64,000 bases of DNA, from NCBI RefSeq assembly GCF_003576315.1, contig NZ_QWFZ01000033.1, positions 124,001 to 188,000 of the forward strand, written 5' to 3'. How positions within the stretch are numbered: position 1 is the first letter of the stretch; every line of letters begins with the position of its first letter. The DNA comes from Henriciella mobilis (GTDB taxonomy: Bacteria; Pseudomonadota; Alphaproteobacteria; Caulobacterales; Hyphomonadaceae). The notes beneath the pieces were generated by a model. That model was not told the DNA's origin. It saw only the letters and a list, made by a program, of their open reading frames with translations, and did no database searches. This document shows positions 47,389 through 54,950 of the stretch, piece after piece. A program made the translations under genes and the position numbers.

Positions 47389-48133
47389 CCTCTTCCTCAT
47401 CGGCCGGGCTTTCCGACCATTTGTCATCCGGCCATTCTTCGGGCCAGTCATAGGTCTCTTCGAGGCTCATGCCCGTATTCGGGGTGACCGGCGCAGACGC
47501 ATCGGCGCTGGCCGGCCGGTATTGCGGCGGGGTGGTATCGACGAAGTCGACAGGCGGCGGGGCCGGCTCGACGGGGAGCGCTTCGTCTGAAGGTTCGCGA
47601 TAGGGAGCGGCGAGGCCTTCACAGCCTTTCATGAAGCCCAGCGCCTTCAGGTAGGTGCGCCGGTGGCTGCCGCGTTTCTCGGCCTGGCTGACTTTCTTCT
47701 GGTAGGCCTTGGCCCCGCTGAGGCGGCGCACCCAGCTGCGATAGGGAATGATGGCGCCCGCTTCGTCGGCAATGATGTCGAGGACTTCCTCGGAGGCCTC
47801 ATCGGCGGCGTAGTCGGAGACGGTCGGATCGGCTTCATGCCGGGGCAGGGCATCCCAGTCCGGGCCGAGCACCTCGTTCAGCGCGGCGACCTGCTGCTCT
47901 ATCTCCGGACAGGAGATATCGGCGGGAATGTCATACGGGTTCTCGATTTCCTGCAGGATGGCGGGAATCGGTTCGCGTTGAAGGTTGAGATCGCGCAGCG
48001 GCGTCATGGCGGCCGTCGTGGCGCCCGAGCGCGTTTCGCTGACGGCGCGATTGGCCGCAGCGCCCGTTTCGTGGCTCGCGCAGGCCGCAAGAAGTGCGGC
48101 GCAGGATATCGTAAACGCTACAACTGCCTTCAT
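47342..48133 (-). CDS. Hypothetical lipoprotein
   Basis: A 263-residue lipoprotein of unknown function. The signal peptide ends in lipobox LLAAC (about residues 14-18). The mature part has a polar, partly helical region to about residue 165 with YRSWVRRLSGAKAYQKKVSQAEKRG, then a low-complexity C-terminal tail rich in Pro, Glu, Asp and Ser (about 190-263), probably disordered and periplasmic. Its 3' end overlaps the tgt 3' end by 47 bases on the opposite strand, and the overlapping part encodes only the low-complexity tail, suggesting the tail grew by loss of an earlier stop. Confidence 0.8.
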   Translation of the reverse strand: MKAVVAFTISCAALLAACASHETGAAANRAVSETRSGATTAAMTPLRDLNLQREPIPAILQEIENPYDIPADISCPEIEQQVAALNEVLGPDWDALPRHEADPTVSDYAADEASEEVLDIIADEAGAIIPYRSWVRRLSGAKAYQKKVSQAEKRGSHRRTYLKALGFMKGCEGLAAPYREPSDEALPVEPAPPPVDFVDTTPPQYRPASADASAPVTPNTGMSLEETYDWPEEWPDDKWSESPADEEEASPASDGTSSPPSDG

Positions 48134-48246
48134 GGTAAATATTTGAGCGCATCAAGCGGGCGAAATAAAGGCGCCACATGACCTGCAATTCGCCGTCAAA
48201 GCTGCGTTGACCTCCACGGCGCACCCGGCTAGGTAACCGGCTCGGC

Positions 48247-48322
48247 GCGCCCATAGCTCAGTTGGTAGAGCAACTGACTTTTAATCAGTAGGTCACAGGT
48301 TCGAATCCTGTTGGGCGTACCA
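48247..48322 (+). tRNA. tRNA-Lys (anticodon TTT)
   Basis: The sequence folds as a cloverleaf: acceptor GCGCCCA with TGGGCGT (first pair G-T), D-arm GCTC-AGTTGGTA-GAGC, anticodon arm with loop CTTTTAA giving TTT at positions 34-36, T-arm with GTTCGAATC, discriminator A and an encoded CCA (48320-48322). It is 76 bases long. It lies on the plus strand just before the polysaccharide/lipid-arabinose cluster. Confidence 0.97.
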
Positions 48323-48563
48323 TTTACTGCAGGCTGGAGACGGCGAGCATGTCTCTGCCATCCACCTTGTAGCCTCAATTCCCTGCCGGTTGGATAGATG
48401 CGTTCAGCGCTCATCCGCTTGAGCGTCTGGCTTTGCGATTCGGCGGGCCTGACGGATTGCGCGTGCGCGGCCTGTACACTAGGACTAGCCGCACATGTTT
48501 CAGCGCCGTTCGCGGCGGGACCGATGAGCATTTTCCCAGCAGATCGCAAGTGAGGACACGACG
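48323..48563. other. Intergenic region between tRNA-Lys and the glycan cluster
   Basis: About 240 bases without a supported gene. It should hold the promoter of the GT-C-like gene. I found no copy of the tRNA 3' end, no integrase and no clear terminator hairpin in it. GAGG nine bases before the GTG at 48564 serves as ribosome site. Confidence 0.4.
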
Positions 48564-50633
48564 GTGACAACCGAAACGATGCGAACGGAACAGGCCTCGT
48601 CCTGGATGGATAAGGCGCTGTATTGTCTGCTTTTCTTGCTGATCATCGCGCCGGTCTTTTTCGTGCTTCCGCTCGGTGCGGACCTTGTGCCCATCTCAGA
48701 CCGGGCGGCCAATTCGATCCTGATCGACCAGGCCAAGTCGGACGTGGTCTGGCACGGCAATTATTCGCGCGTCGGCTTCGTTCATCCCGGCCCGTTCTTC
48801 ATCTATGTGATGACTTTTGGAGAGGTTGTCTTTCACGATCTTCTCAAGATCACGTCGGCGCCGGTCGCCCAGAACATCGGCGCCGCGATTTACGCTTCTG
48901 TGTTTTTCATCCTCTCGGTCCGGACGCTGCGAAGCGCAAACCGCGAGCACATGGTAGCGGCGATCGTTGCGGTCTGTGTCTCGATTGCCTGCCTGCACAT
49001 GACGCTGGACGTCGTTTCCACCGTCTGGCCGCCAAACCTTTACGTGCCAGCAGCTTTCCTGCTGGGGGTCAGCGCCTGGGCCGTGCTCAACGGATCCGGC
49101 TTTGCGCTGATCGGCTTCTGCCTTGCGGGCGGGGCGCTCGTGCATGGGCATGCGAGCAATCTGGCGCTCGTCCCGCTTATAGCCGTGCTGGTCGCGCTGC
49201 GCCTGGGTTTCAAGTTCGCCCGTAAAACGCCGTTCACCTTCGAGCTGAAACGGTCACACCTTGTCTGGTGCGCGGTGATCTTCACGGCGTTCGTCTTTCC
49301 GTTTGCCGTGCACAATCTCACCGTCACACCGCCGGAAATCATGCGGTATGCGGAATTCTCGGACCGCGAGAGCAATTCGCTGGCCGAAGGCCTTTATTAC
49401 ACGGCCCAGTACTGGAAAACCGGCTGGGCGCTCTTGATCCCGGTGCTGGCGGTGATCGCCGCCGTCGTCCTTGCTTTGCGCCAGCGCGCGGGGCAGCCAG
49501 ATCACGCCGCCGCAACGGCCGATGCGCCCGAGACCGGGACGGCCGGAACGGGGCGGCGCCAGGGTTTCAGCACGTTGATCGATGCCTTCTGGGTCCTTGC
49601 TGCCTTCACCCTCGCACTCGCCTATTACGCCACCGCGAAGATCGACAACCTGCACGAATACTACATCGGCTACTGGTATTACGGCGCGATTGCGTCGGGG
49701 CTAGCGGTTCTGGTTTTCATCGTGCTCCGCGCGATCCCGGTCAGCCATCTGCTTTTCAGGGGGGCACTGCTTCTCGGTGCGGTCTCGATCTATCTCGGCA
49801 CGTTTTCCACGGGCGATACGAACCGGATCCGTGAGGTGACCCACGATCCTGGCATCGCGCCGGCCATGCTGGAAGCGACAGCCGGGCCGAAAGCGGTGCT
49901 CATCCCGCTGGAACTGCGCTTCTGGCAGGAGGGGGCGATGATCGTGAACCTCTACGACCGCTCCAATGCCGGGGATATCTGCCTGATGCGGGATGAATGG
50001 CACGTCCTGTACGGACGCCGGAACATCTGCTCGGCGCAGGATATCGAAACGGCATTCGAGAATGGCGACGTGTTCTTCCTTGCCCGCAATGACAGCGGCG
50101 TCACGCCGACATTCGACTATCTCCGCAATCCGCTCAATCTGATCGCATCCTATCAGACAACCGGGGTCTACAAGGCCGGGCGGGAGGATTACGTCCTCTC
50201 GGGACGGTTCACGCCGGAAAGGATCGAGGACACGATGCTGCTGGATGTCCTGGCGATCGACGGGTTTTCGACGGTCGGTTCAGATGGCGTCTGGATGGAC
50301 AGTGAGCATGCCGAACTGCTGCTCCCATTCGACGAGCTTGACGTTGGCGACAAGGTCGTCCTGGACTTCGCGGCCTTCCTGCCAAACGATTCCTATACGC
50401 GCAGGCTGGTGGGCCGCATCGGTGGTGAAGATGTCTTCTCGCACACCTTCAGATTCGGCCAGATCTACGCGTCCGTCGAAATCGAGGTGACGCCGGACCG
50501 CCAGCTGCCGCGCACAAGCGTCCTGTCGCTTGAAGCAGACGGGACACTGTCGCCCGGCCAGTTCGGCAGCGACGATCATCGCTATCTCGCGGTCACGCTT
50601 CTGTCGATTACGAAGGTGCCTGCAGGCCAGTGA
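48564..50633 (+). CDS. GT-C-like membrane glycosyltransferase candidate
   Basis: A 689-residue protein with about ten to eleven membrane helices up to residue about 420 and a soluble C-terminal part of about 260 residues that is beta-rich and ends in a jelly-roll-like segment (about 560-689). The first outside loop, between helix 1 (CLLFLLIIAPVFFVLPLG) and helix 2, has SDRAANSILIDQ and YSRVGFVHPGPFFIYVM; acidic residues here are where GT-C glycosyltransferases bind lipid-phosphate sugar donors, and HPGP motifs occur in related actinobacterial membrane proteins. Its position ahead of DprE1/DprE2 genes suggests it could use decaprenylphosphoryl-arabinose. It could also be a different sugar transferase. 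Starts with GTG. Confidence 0.7.
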   Translation: MTTETMRTEQASSWMDKALYCLLFLLIIAPVFFVLPLGADLVPISDRAANSILIDQAKSDVVWHGNYSRVGFVHPGPFFIYVMTFGEVVFHDLLKITSAPVAQNIGAAIYASVFFILSVRTLRSANREHMVAAIVAVCVSIACLHMTLDVVSTVWPPNLYVPAAFLLGVSAWAVLNGSGFALIGFCLAGGALVHGHASNLALVPLIAVLVALRLGFKFARKTPFTFELKRSHLVWCAVIFTAFVFPFAVHNLTVTPPEIMRYAEFSDRESNSLAEGLYYTAQYWKTGWALLIPVLAVIAAVVLALRQRAGQPDHAAATADAPETGTAGTGRRQGFSTLIDAFWVLAAFTLALAYYATAKIDNLHEYYIGYWYYGAIASGLAVLVFIVLRAIPVSHLLFRGALLLGAVSIYLGTFSTGDTNRIREVTHDPGIAPAMLEATAGPKAVLIPLELRFWQEGAMIVNLYDRSNAGDICLMRDEWHVLYGRRNICSAQDIETAFENGDVFFLARNDSGVTPTFDYLRNPLNLIASYQTTGVYKAGREDYVLSGRFTPERIEDTMLLDVLAIDGFSTVGSDGVWMDSEHAELLLPFDELDVGDKVVLDFAAFLPNDSYTRRLVGRIGGEDVFSHTFRFGQIYASVEIEVTPDRQLPRTSVLSLEADGTLSPGQFGSDDHRYLAVTLLSITKVPAGQ

Positions 50634-50749
50634 GTTCTGGCGTCATGCGGAGCGGGCGGACAGGGGAGCGTGAGCGGCCGCCGATTGGGCGATGAGGCGC
50701 GAAATGCGGGCCAGCTGTTTTCCATGACGCCGATGGACAAGCCGCGCCC

Positions 50750-50783
50750 TTGACACGTCATCAGGCAACAGGTTTGGACAGCA
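50750..50783 (+). promoter_or_regulatory. Possible promoter before the epimerase gene
   Basis: A perfect TTGACA lies at 50750-50755 in the 195-base gap between the GT-C-like gene and the epimerase gene. A -10 match at proper spacing (near 50773) is poor (TTTGGA), so the call is weak. The gap suggests the downstream genes may have their own promoter. Confidence 0.3.
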
Positions 50784-50828
50784 TCTCGCAGCCGCCGGTT
50801 TCACCATCAGATTGTTAGGACGCTCGAC

Positions 50829-51758
50829 GTGCCGAAAGTGTTTGTTTCTGGAGCTGCAGGCCTGGTTGGGCAGAACCTCATTCCGTCCTTGAAGCAGTCT
50901 GCTGATCTCGAAATCATCGCGGCCGACAAGCATCCTGCCAATACGCGTATCCTTCGAGACCTGCATGCCGACATCACGGTCATCGAAGCCGATCTCGCAA
51001 AGCCAGGTGCCTGGCAGGATGAGCTCGCCAGGTGTGACCTCGCCGTCCTTCTGCATGCCCAGATTGGCGGGCTTGAGGAGCGGGAGTTCACCGAGAACAA
51101 CATAACGGCCACCGAGCTCTGCCTGAAATCGATCGAGGAGGGTGCCGTCTCCTATTTCGTGCATGCTTCGTCTTCAGTCGTGAACTCGATGGCGGACGAC
51201 TTCTACACACGAAGCAAGACGGCGCAGGAAAAGCTCGTCGATGCCTCGCCGGTCCCGCATGTGGTGCTCCGGCCAACCCTGATGTTCGGATGGTTCGACA
51301 GGAAGCATCTGGGCTGGCTGCGCCGCTTCATGGAAGACAAGCCGGTCTTTCCGATACCGGGCAATGGCAAATATCTGCGCCAGCCGCTTTATGCCGGTGA
51401 TTTCTCCGCGATCATCGAGTCCTGCCTGTCGAGCAGGATCGAGGGCACCTACAATATTTCCGGGCGCCAGAAGATCGACTACATCGATCTCATCCGGGCG
51501 ATCCGGAACACTGTCGGGGCGAAGACGCCGATCGTCAAAATTCCCTATCACCTGTTCTGGGCGCTGTTGAAAACCTACGCCATTTTTGACAGGAACCCGC
51601 CTTTCACGACCAGCCAGCTGAAGGCGCTGGTGACACCGGACGTGTTCGAGGTTATCGACTGGCCAGGCATCTTCGGTATCCAGGAAACGCCCCTGCAGCA
51701 GGCGCTTGAGCAAGCCTTCCTGCATCCTGAATACAGCCACGTGACACTCGAATTCTAG
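50829..51758 (+). CDS. NAD-dependent epimerase/dehydratase family protein
   Basis: A 309-residue extended SDR. The NAD-binding loop is GAAGLVGQNL at about residues 8-17; the catalytic region has HASSSVV and YTRSKTAQE (Y-x3-K) at about residues 122-128. The region GNGKYLRQPLYAGDFSAIIESCL and the following Rossmann end are typical of UDP- or NDP-sugar epimerases and dehydratases. The exact sugar is unknown. It starts with GTG and is followed after 11 bases by the flavoprotein gene on the same strand, so it probably acts on the same sugar or glycan. Confidence 0.9.
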   Translation: MPKVFVSGAAGLVGQNLIPSLKQSADLEIIAADKHPANTRILRDLHADITVIEADLAKPGAWQDELARCDLAVLLHAQIGGLEEREFTENNITATELCLKSIEEGAVSYFVHASSSVVNSMADDFYTRSKTAQEKLVDASPVPHVVLRPTLMFGWFDRKHLGWLRRFMEDKPVFPIPGNGKYLRQPLYAGDFSAIIESCLSSRIEGTYNISGRQKIDYIDLIRAIRNTVGAKTPIVKIPYHLFWALLKTYAIFDRNPPFTTSQLKALVTPDVFEVIDWPGIFGIQETPLQQALEQAFLHPEYSHVTLEF

Positions 51759-51769
51759 GCCTAGTCCCC

Positions 51770-53080
51770 ATGACCGATAAGAAGCCCAAAATTCTTGTCA
51801 TCGGTGCGGGTCCGATGGGGCTTGCCGCCGCTTACCAGGCAGCAAAGCAAGGCTATGATGTCGAAGTTCTGGAAGCCGACGACCGGCCGGGTGGCATGGC
51901 GGCGCACTTCGACTTCGATGGCCTGTCCATCGAGCGTTTCTATCACTTCTGCTGCCTGTCCGATGAGGATACGCTCGAGCTTCTGGACGAGCTTGGGCGC
52001 CCGGATGCGATGAAGTGGGTCTCGACGAAGATGGGCTACTATCTCGACGGCCGGCTGATGCGGTGGGGCAATCCCGTCGCGCTGCTCGTGGCGCCGGGGA
52101 TCGGCTTTATCACCAAGGTGCGCTACGGCCTGCAGGCCTTCTACTCGACGCTCCGGTCGGACTGGGAGCGGCTGGACAAGCTGACCGCCCGGGAATGGTT
52201 CGAGGGCTGGCTCGGCAAGAAGGGCTATCAGCGCCTCTGGGCCTCGCTGATGGAGCTCAAATTTTATGAACTGTCAGACAATGTTTCCGCCGCATGGGTC
52301 TGGCAGCGGATCAAACGCATCGGGAAGTCGCGCAAATCGCTCCTCGAAGAGCGCCTCGGTTATATCGAGGGCGGCAGCGAAACCCTGGTGAAGCTGCTTA
52401 TCGACGCCATCGAGGCGAGGGGCGGCAAAATCCACTACTCGGCGCGGGCCGCGAAAATCATGGTCGAGGATGGCGGCGTGAGCGGTGTCGATACGGCTGA
52501 TGGCAGACGCTTTTCAGCCGAACATGTCATCTCGACCATTCCGACCCCGTTCGTGCCCGGCCTTCTCGCGGAGACGGCACCCGAAATAACCGCGCCTTAT
52601 GAGCGGATCCGCAATGTCGGCGTCGTCTGCATCCTGCACAAGCTCACCCGGCCCGTAACGGACAACTTCTGGGTCAATATCAGTGACCCTTCGATGGACA
52701 TTCCGGGCTTTGTGGAGTTTTCCAACCTGCGGCCGACCGGCGACGACCATATCGTCTATGTTCCCTACTACATGCCGCAGACGAACCCGATCTATGACGA
52801 GAGCGACGACTATTTCATCGAGAAGAGCTACGGATACCTGAAACAGGTCAATCCGGCGCTGACCGATGAGGACCGCAAGGCCTCGCATGTTGCGCGCCTA
52901 CGCTATGCGCAACCGGTCTGTGAGCCGGATTTCCTCAGCATCCTGCCGGACCCCGTAACACCCGTGCGCGGCCTCCAGATTGCCGATACCTGTTTCTACT
53001 ACCCTGAGGATCGGGGCGTGTCGGAAAGCGCGCGCTACGCCAAGAAACTCGTTGAGAACATCGTCGAAGGGCGTGCCTGA
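51770..53080 (+). CDS. FAD-dependent oxidoreductase, UDP-galactopyranose-mutase/amine-oxidase type
   Basis: A 436-residue flavoprotein with the dinucleotide-binding motif VIGAGPMGLAAAYQAAKQGYDV at the N-terminus, EADDRPGGMAAHF as the second FAD motif, and a C-terminal ADTCFYYPEDRGVSESARYAKKL block. This FAD-containing family includes UDP-galactopyranose mutase, protoporphyrinogen oxidase and polyprenyl-linked desaturases. Members with this layout sit in polysaccharide clusters, but no reaction has been shown for this subtype to my knowledge. It is two bases ahead of the GtrA gene. A role in remodelling a sugar or a polyprenyl lipid is inference. Confidence 0.88.
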   Translation: MTDKKPKILVIGAGPMGLAAAYQAAKQGYDVEVLEADDRPGGMAAHFDFDGLSIERFYHFCCLSDEDTLELLDELGRPDAMKWVSTKMGYYLDGRLMRWGNPVALLVAPGIGFITKVRYGLQAFYSTLRSDWERLDKLTAREWFEGWLGKKGYQRLWASLMELKFYELSDNVSAAWVWQRIKRIGKSRKSLLEERLGYIEGGSETLVKLLIDAIEARGGKIHYSARAAKIMVEDGGVSGVDTADGRRFSAEHVISTIPTPFVPGLLAETAPEITAPYERIRNVGVVCILHKLTRPVTDNFWVNISDPSMDIPGFVEFSNLRPTGDDHIVYVPYYMPQTNPIYDESDDYFIEKSYGYLKQVNPALTDEDRKASHVARLRYAQPVCEPDFLSILPDPVTPVRGLQIADTCFYYPEDRGVSESARYAKKLVENIVEGRA

Positions 53081-53082
53081 CC

Positions 53083-53496
53083 GTGGCGGCGAACCGGCAA
53101 TTCCTCGCTTTCGTGCTGACAGGCGGTTTCGCCGCGCTGTGCAACTGGCTCTCGCGCATGGTGCTGTCGGCCTACATGTCGCTCGAGATTGCGATTGTCG
53201 TCGCATACCTGATCGGCATGACCATCGCGTACACGCTGTCGCGGATCTTCGTCTTCCAGAAGAGCGGCCGCTCGGTTTCCGATGAATATACCCGGTTTGC
53301 CCTTGTGAACGTCGTCGCGCTTGTCCAGGTCTGGCTCGTCACAATCGGACTTGCCGATTACCTGCTGCCGGCCATCGGCTGGACATGGCGGCCGGAAGAC
53401 ATAGCCCATGCGGCCGGTGTCGCTTCGCCTGTGCTGACAAGCTATCTGGGGCACCGGTATTTCACCTTCGGGCCGCAGGCCAAGAAGGACGTATGA
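53083..53496 (+). CDS. GtrA family membrane protein
   Basis: A 137-residue protein with four membrane helices (about residues 7-30, 34-54, 75-95 and 108-128): FLAFVLTGGFAALCNWLSRMVLS is the typical GtrA start, and YTLSRIFVFQKS and YLGHRYFTFGP are the repeated (R)xFVF motifs of the family. GtrA proteins move or hold polyprenyl-phosphate sugars across the membrane; in mycobacteria a GtrA protein (Rv3789) is linked to decaprenylphosphoryl-arabinose. It starts with GTG and overlaps the next gene by an ATGA (53493-53496). Confidence 0.93.
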   Translation: MAANRQFLAFVLTGGFAALCNWLSRMVLSAYMSLEIAIVVAYLIGMTIAYTLSRIFVFQKSGRSVSDEYTRFALVNVVALVQVWLVTIGLADYLLPAIGWTWRPEDIAHAAGVASPVLTSYLGHRYFTFGPQAKKDV

Positions 53497-54950
53497 GCAG
53501 GACGCCCATGTCGAAACATTTGCCGCTCATTGTCGATCTGGACGGAACGCTCCTTGTGACGGACACCCTGGCCGAAGGCTTTGCCAATGCGGTCCTTCGC
53601 AAGCCATTGAGGACCTCGGGCGGCCTGCTTACCCTGTTGAGCGGGCGTGCGGCGTTCAAGCGCTTTATCCATGAGACTGCCGAGGTGGACATTCATGCGC
53701 TTCCCGAGCGTGCCGACCTTCTGCCCTTCCTCCGCTCCGAAAAGGCGAGGGGCCGCAGCATCTACCTCGTCACGGCGGCGACGCAGTCGGTCGCGGACGA
53801 AATATTCAAACGCTACAGGGAGCTGCTCGACGGCGCCTACGGGTCATCGGATAGCGTGAACCTCAAGGGGCGGAAGAAGCGCGACTTCCTGCTCGAGACG
53901 TTCCCGGACGGCTTTGTCTATGCCGGAGACAGCAAGGCGGACCTTGCGATCTGGGAAGAGGCTGGCGGCATTGTCTTCGCCGGCGCTTCGAAAGCGATCC
54001 AGAAAAAGGCGCGCTCCTTTGGAAAGCCCGTCGAGCAGACCTTCGAGAACAAGCGGCAGAACCCGCTCGGTGTCTGGCTGAAGGCGCTGCGGCTTCACCA
54101 GTGGTCCAAGAACTTCCTGCTGTTTGCGCCGCTCTTCCTGTCCGGCCAGTTCATGAATCCGGATTCATGGGGGCTTGCGATTCTCGGCTTTTTCCTGATG
54201 GGGATGGCCGCCTCCGGAACCTATCTCCTCAACGACCTGCTGGACCTGTCGGCAGACCGGCGTCACCGCACCAAACGCAATCGCCCGCTGGCCGCAGGTG
54301 ACCTGTTTGTCCTGCACGGATTGATAGCGGCGCCTCTGATGATTGCCGGTGCACTGGCGGCAGCCCTTTATGTCTCCGTCCCCTTCGGCATCGGATTGCT
54401 CACCTATCTCGGCCTGTCGCTGTCCTACTCCTTCGGTCTCAAACGCGTTCCGATGCTGGATGTCAGCGTTCTGGCGGCGCTGTTCAGCTGGCGGGTTGCG
54501 CTGGGGGCGTTCATCATCAGCCAGCCCTTGTCGGAATGGCTGCTGACATTCTCGGTCTTCTTCTTCTTCTTCTCGCTGTCGATGGCCAAGCGCCATGTCG
54601 AAGTCGCGTCGACGGCGCCCGGCCAGCAGGTCCGTGGGCGTGGCTACTACGCCGAAGATGCCCCGCTGACGCTCGGCATCGGCTTGTCGACCGCGGCGGC
54701 ATCGATTGTGATCATGGTGCTGTTCCTGGCCGAGAGCGCCTTCAAGTCGGACATATATGCCTTCCAGGGCCTGCTCTGGGCTGTCCCGGTCCTCATTGGG
54801 TTCTGGCTGATGCGGATATGGCTGCTCGCCCATCGCGGTGAACTGCATGATGACCCGGTTTCCTTCGCTGTTCGCGACCGGATCAGTCTCGGCCTCGGCC
54901 TGCTGCTGGCCCTTTGCTTTGCGGGCGCTGTTTTCCTGGACGCGCCATGA
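53493..54950 (+). CDS. HAD phosphatase-UbiA prenyltransferase fusion (DPPR synthase-like)
   Basis: A 485-residue two-domain protein. Residues about 10-180 are a HAD phosphatase-type domain: VDLDGTL with Asp15 and Asp17, LVTAATQSVADEI and GDSKADLAIW. Residues about 195-480 are a UbiA-type membrane prenyltransferase with eight to nine helices and the motif NDLLDLSADRRHRTKRNRP (Asn247, Asp248, Asp251) that binds the diphosphate. RLHQWSKNFLLFAPLF matches the start of mycobacterial decaprenyl-phosphate phosphoribose synthase. It would join phosphoribosyl diphosphate to a polyprenyl phosphate and the HAD domain could remove the 5-phosphate, giving the substrate of DprE1, whose gene overlaps its stop (ATGA at 54947-54950). 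Confidence 0.9.
   Translation: MSRTPMSKHLPLIVDLDGTLLVTDTLAEGFANAVLRKPLRTSGGLLTLLSGRAAFKRFIHETAEVDIHALPERADLLPFLRSEKARGRSIYLVTAATQSVADEIFKRYRELLDGAYGSSDSVNLKGRKKRDFLLETFPDGFVYAGDSKADLAIWEEAGGIVFAGASKAIQKKARSFGKPVEQTFENKRQNPLGVWLKALRLHQWSKNFLLFAPLFLSGQFMNPDSWGLAILGFFLMGMAASGTYLLNDLLDLSADRRHRTKRNRPLAAGDLFVLHGLIAAPLMIAGALAAALYVSVPFGIGLLTYLGLSLSYSFGLKRVPMLDVSVLAALFSWRVALGAFIISQPLSEWLLTFSVFFFFFSLSMAKRHVEVASTAPGQQVRGRGYYAEDAPLTLGIGLSTAAASIVIMVLFLAESAFKSDIYAFQGLLWAVPVLIGFWLMRIWLLAHRGELHDDPVSFAVRDRISLGLGLLLALCFAGAVFLDAP

Noticed and set aside
48247-48563. tRNA-Lys as an integration site for a genomic island carrying the arabinose cluster
   Set aside because: I found no integrase and no direct repeat of the tRNA 3' end within the window, and base composition of the cluster is not obviously different. 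An end outside the window cannot be ruled out.
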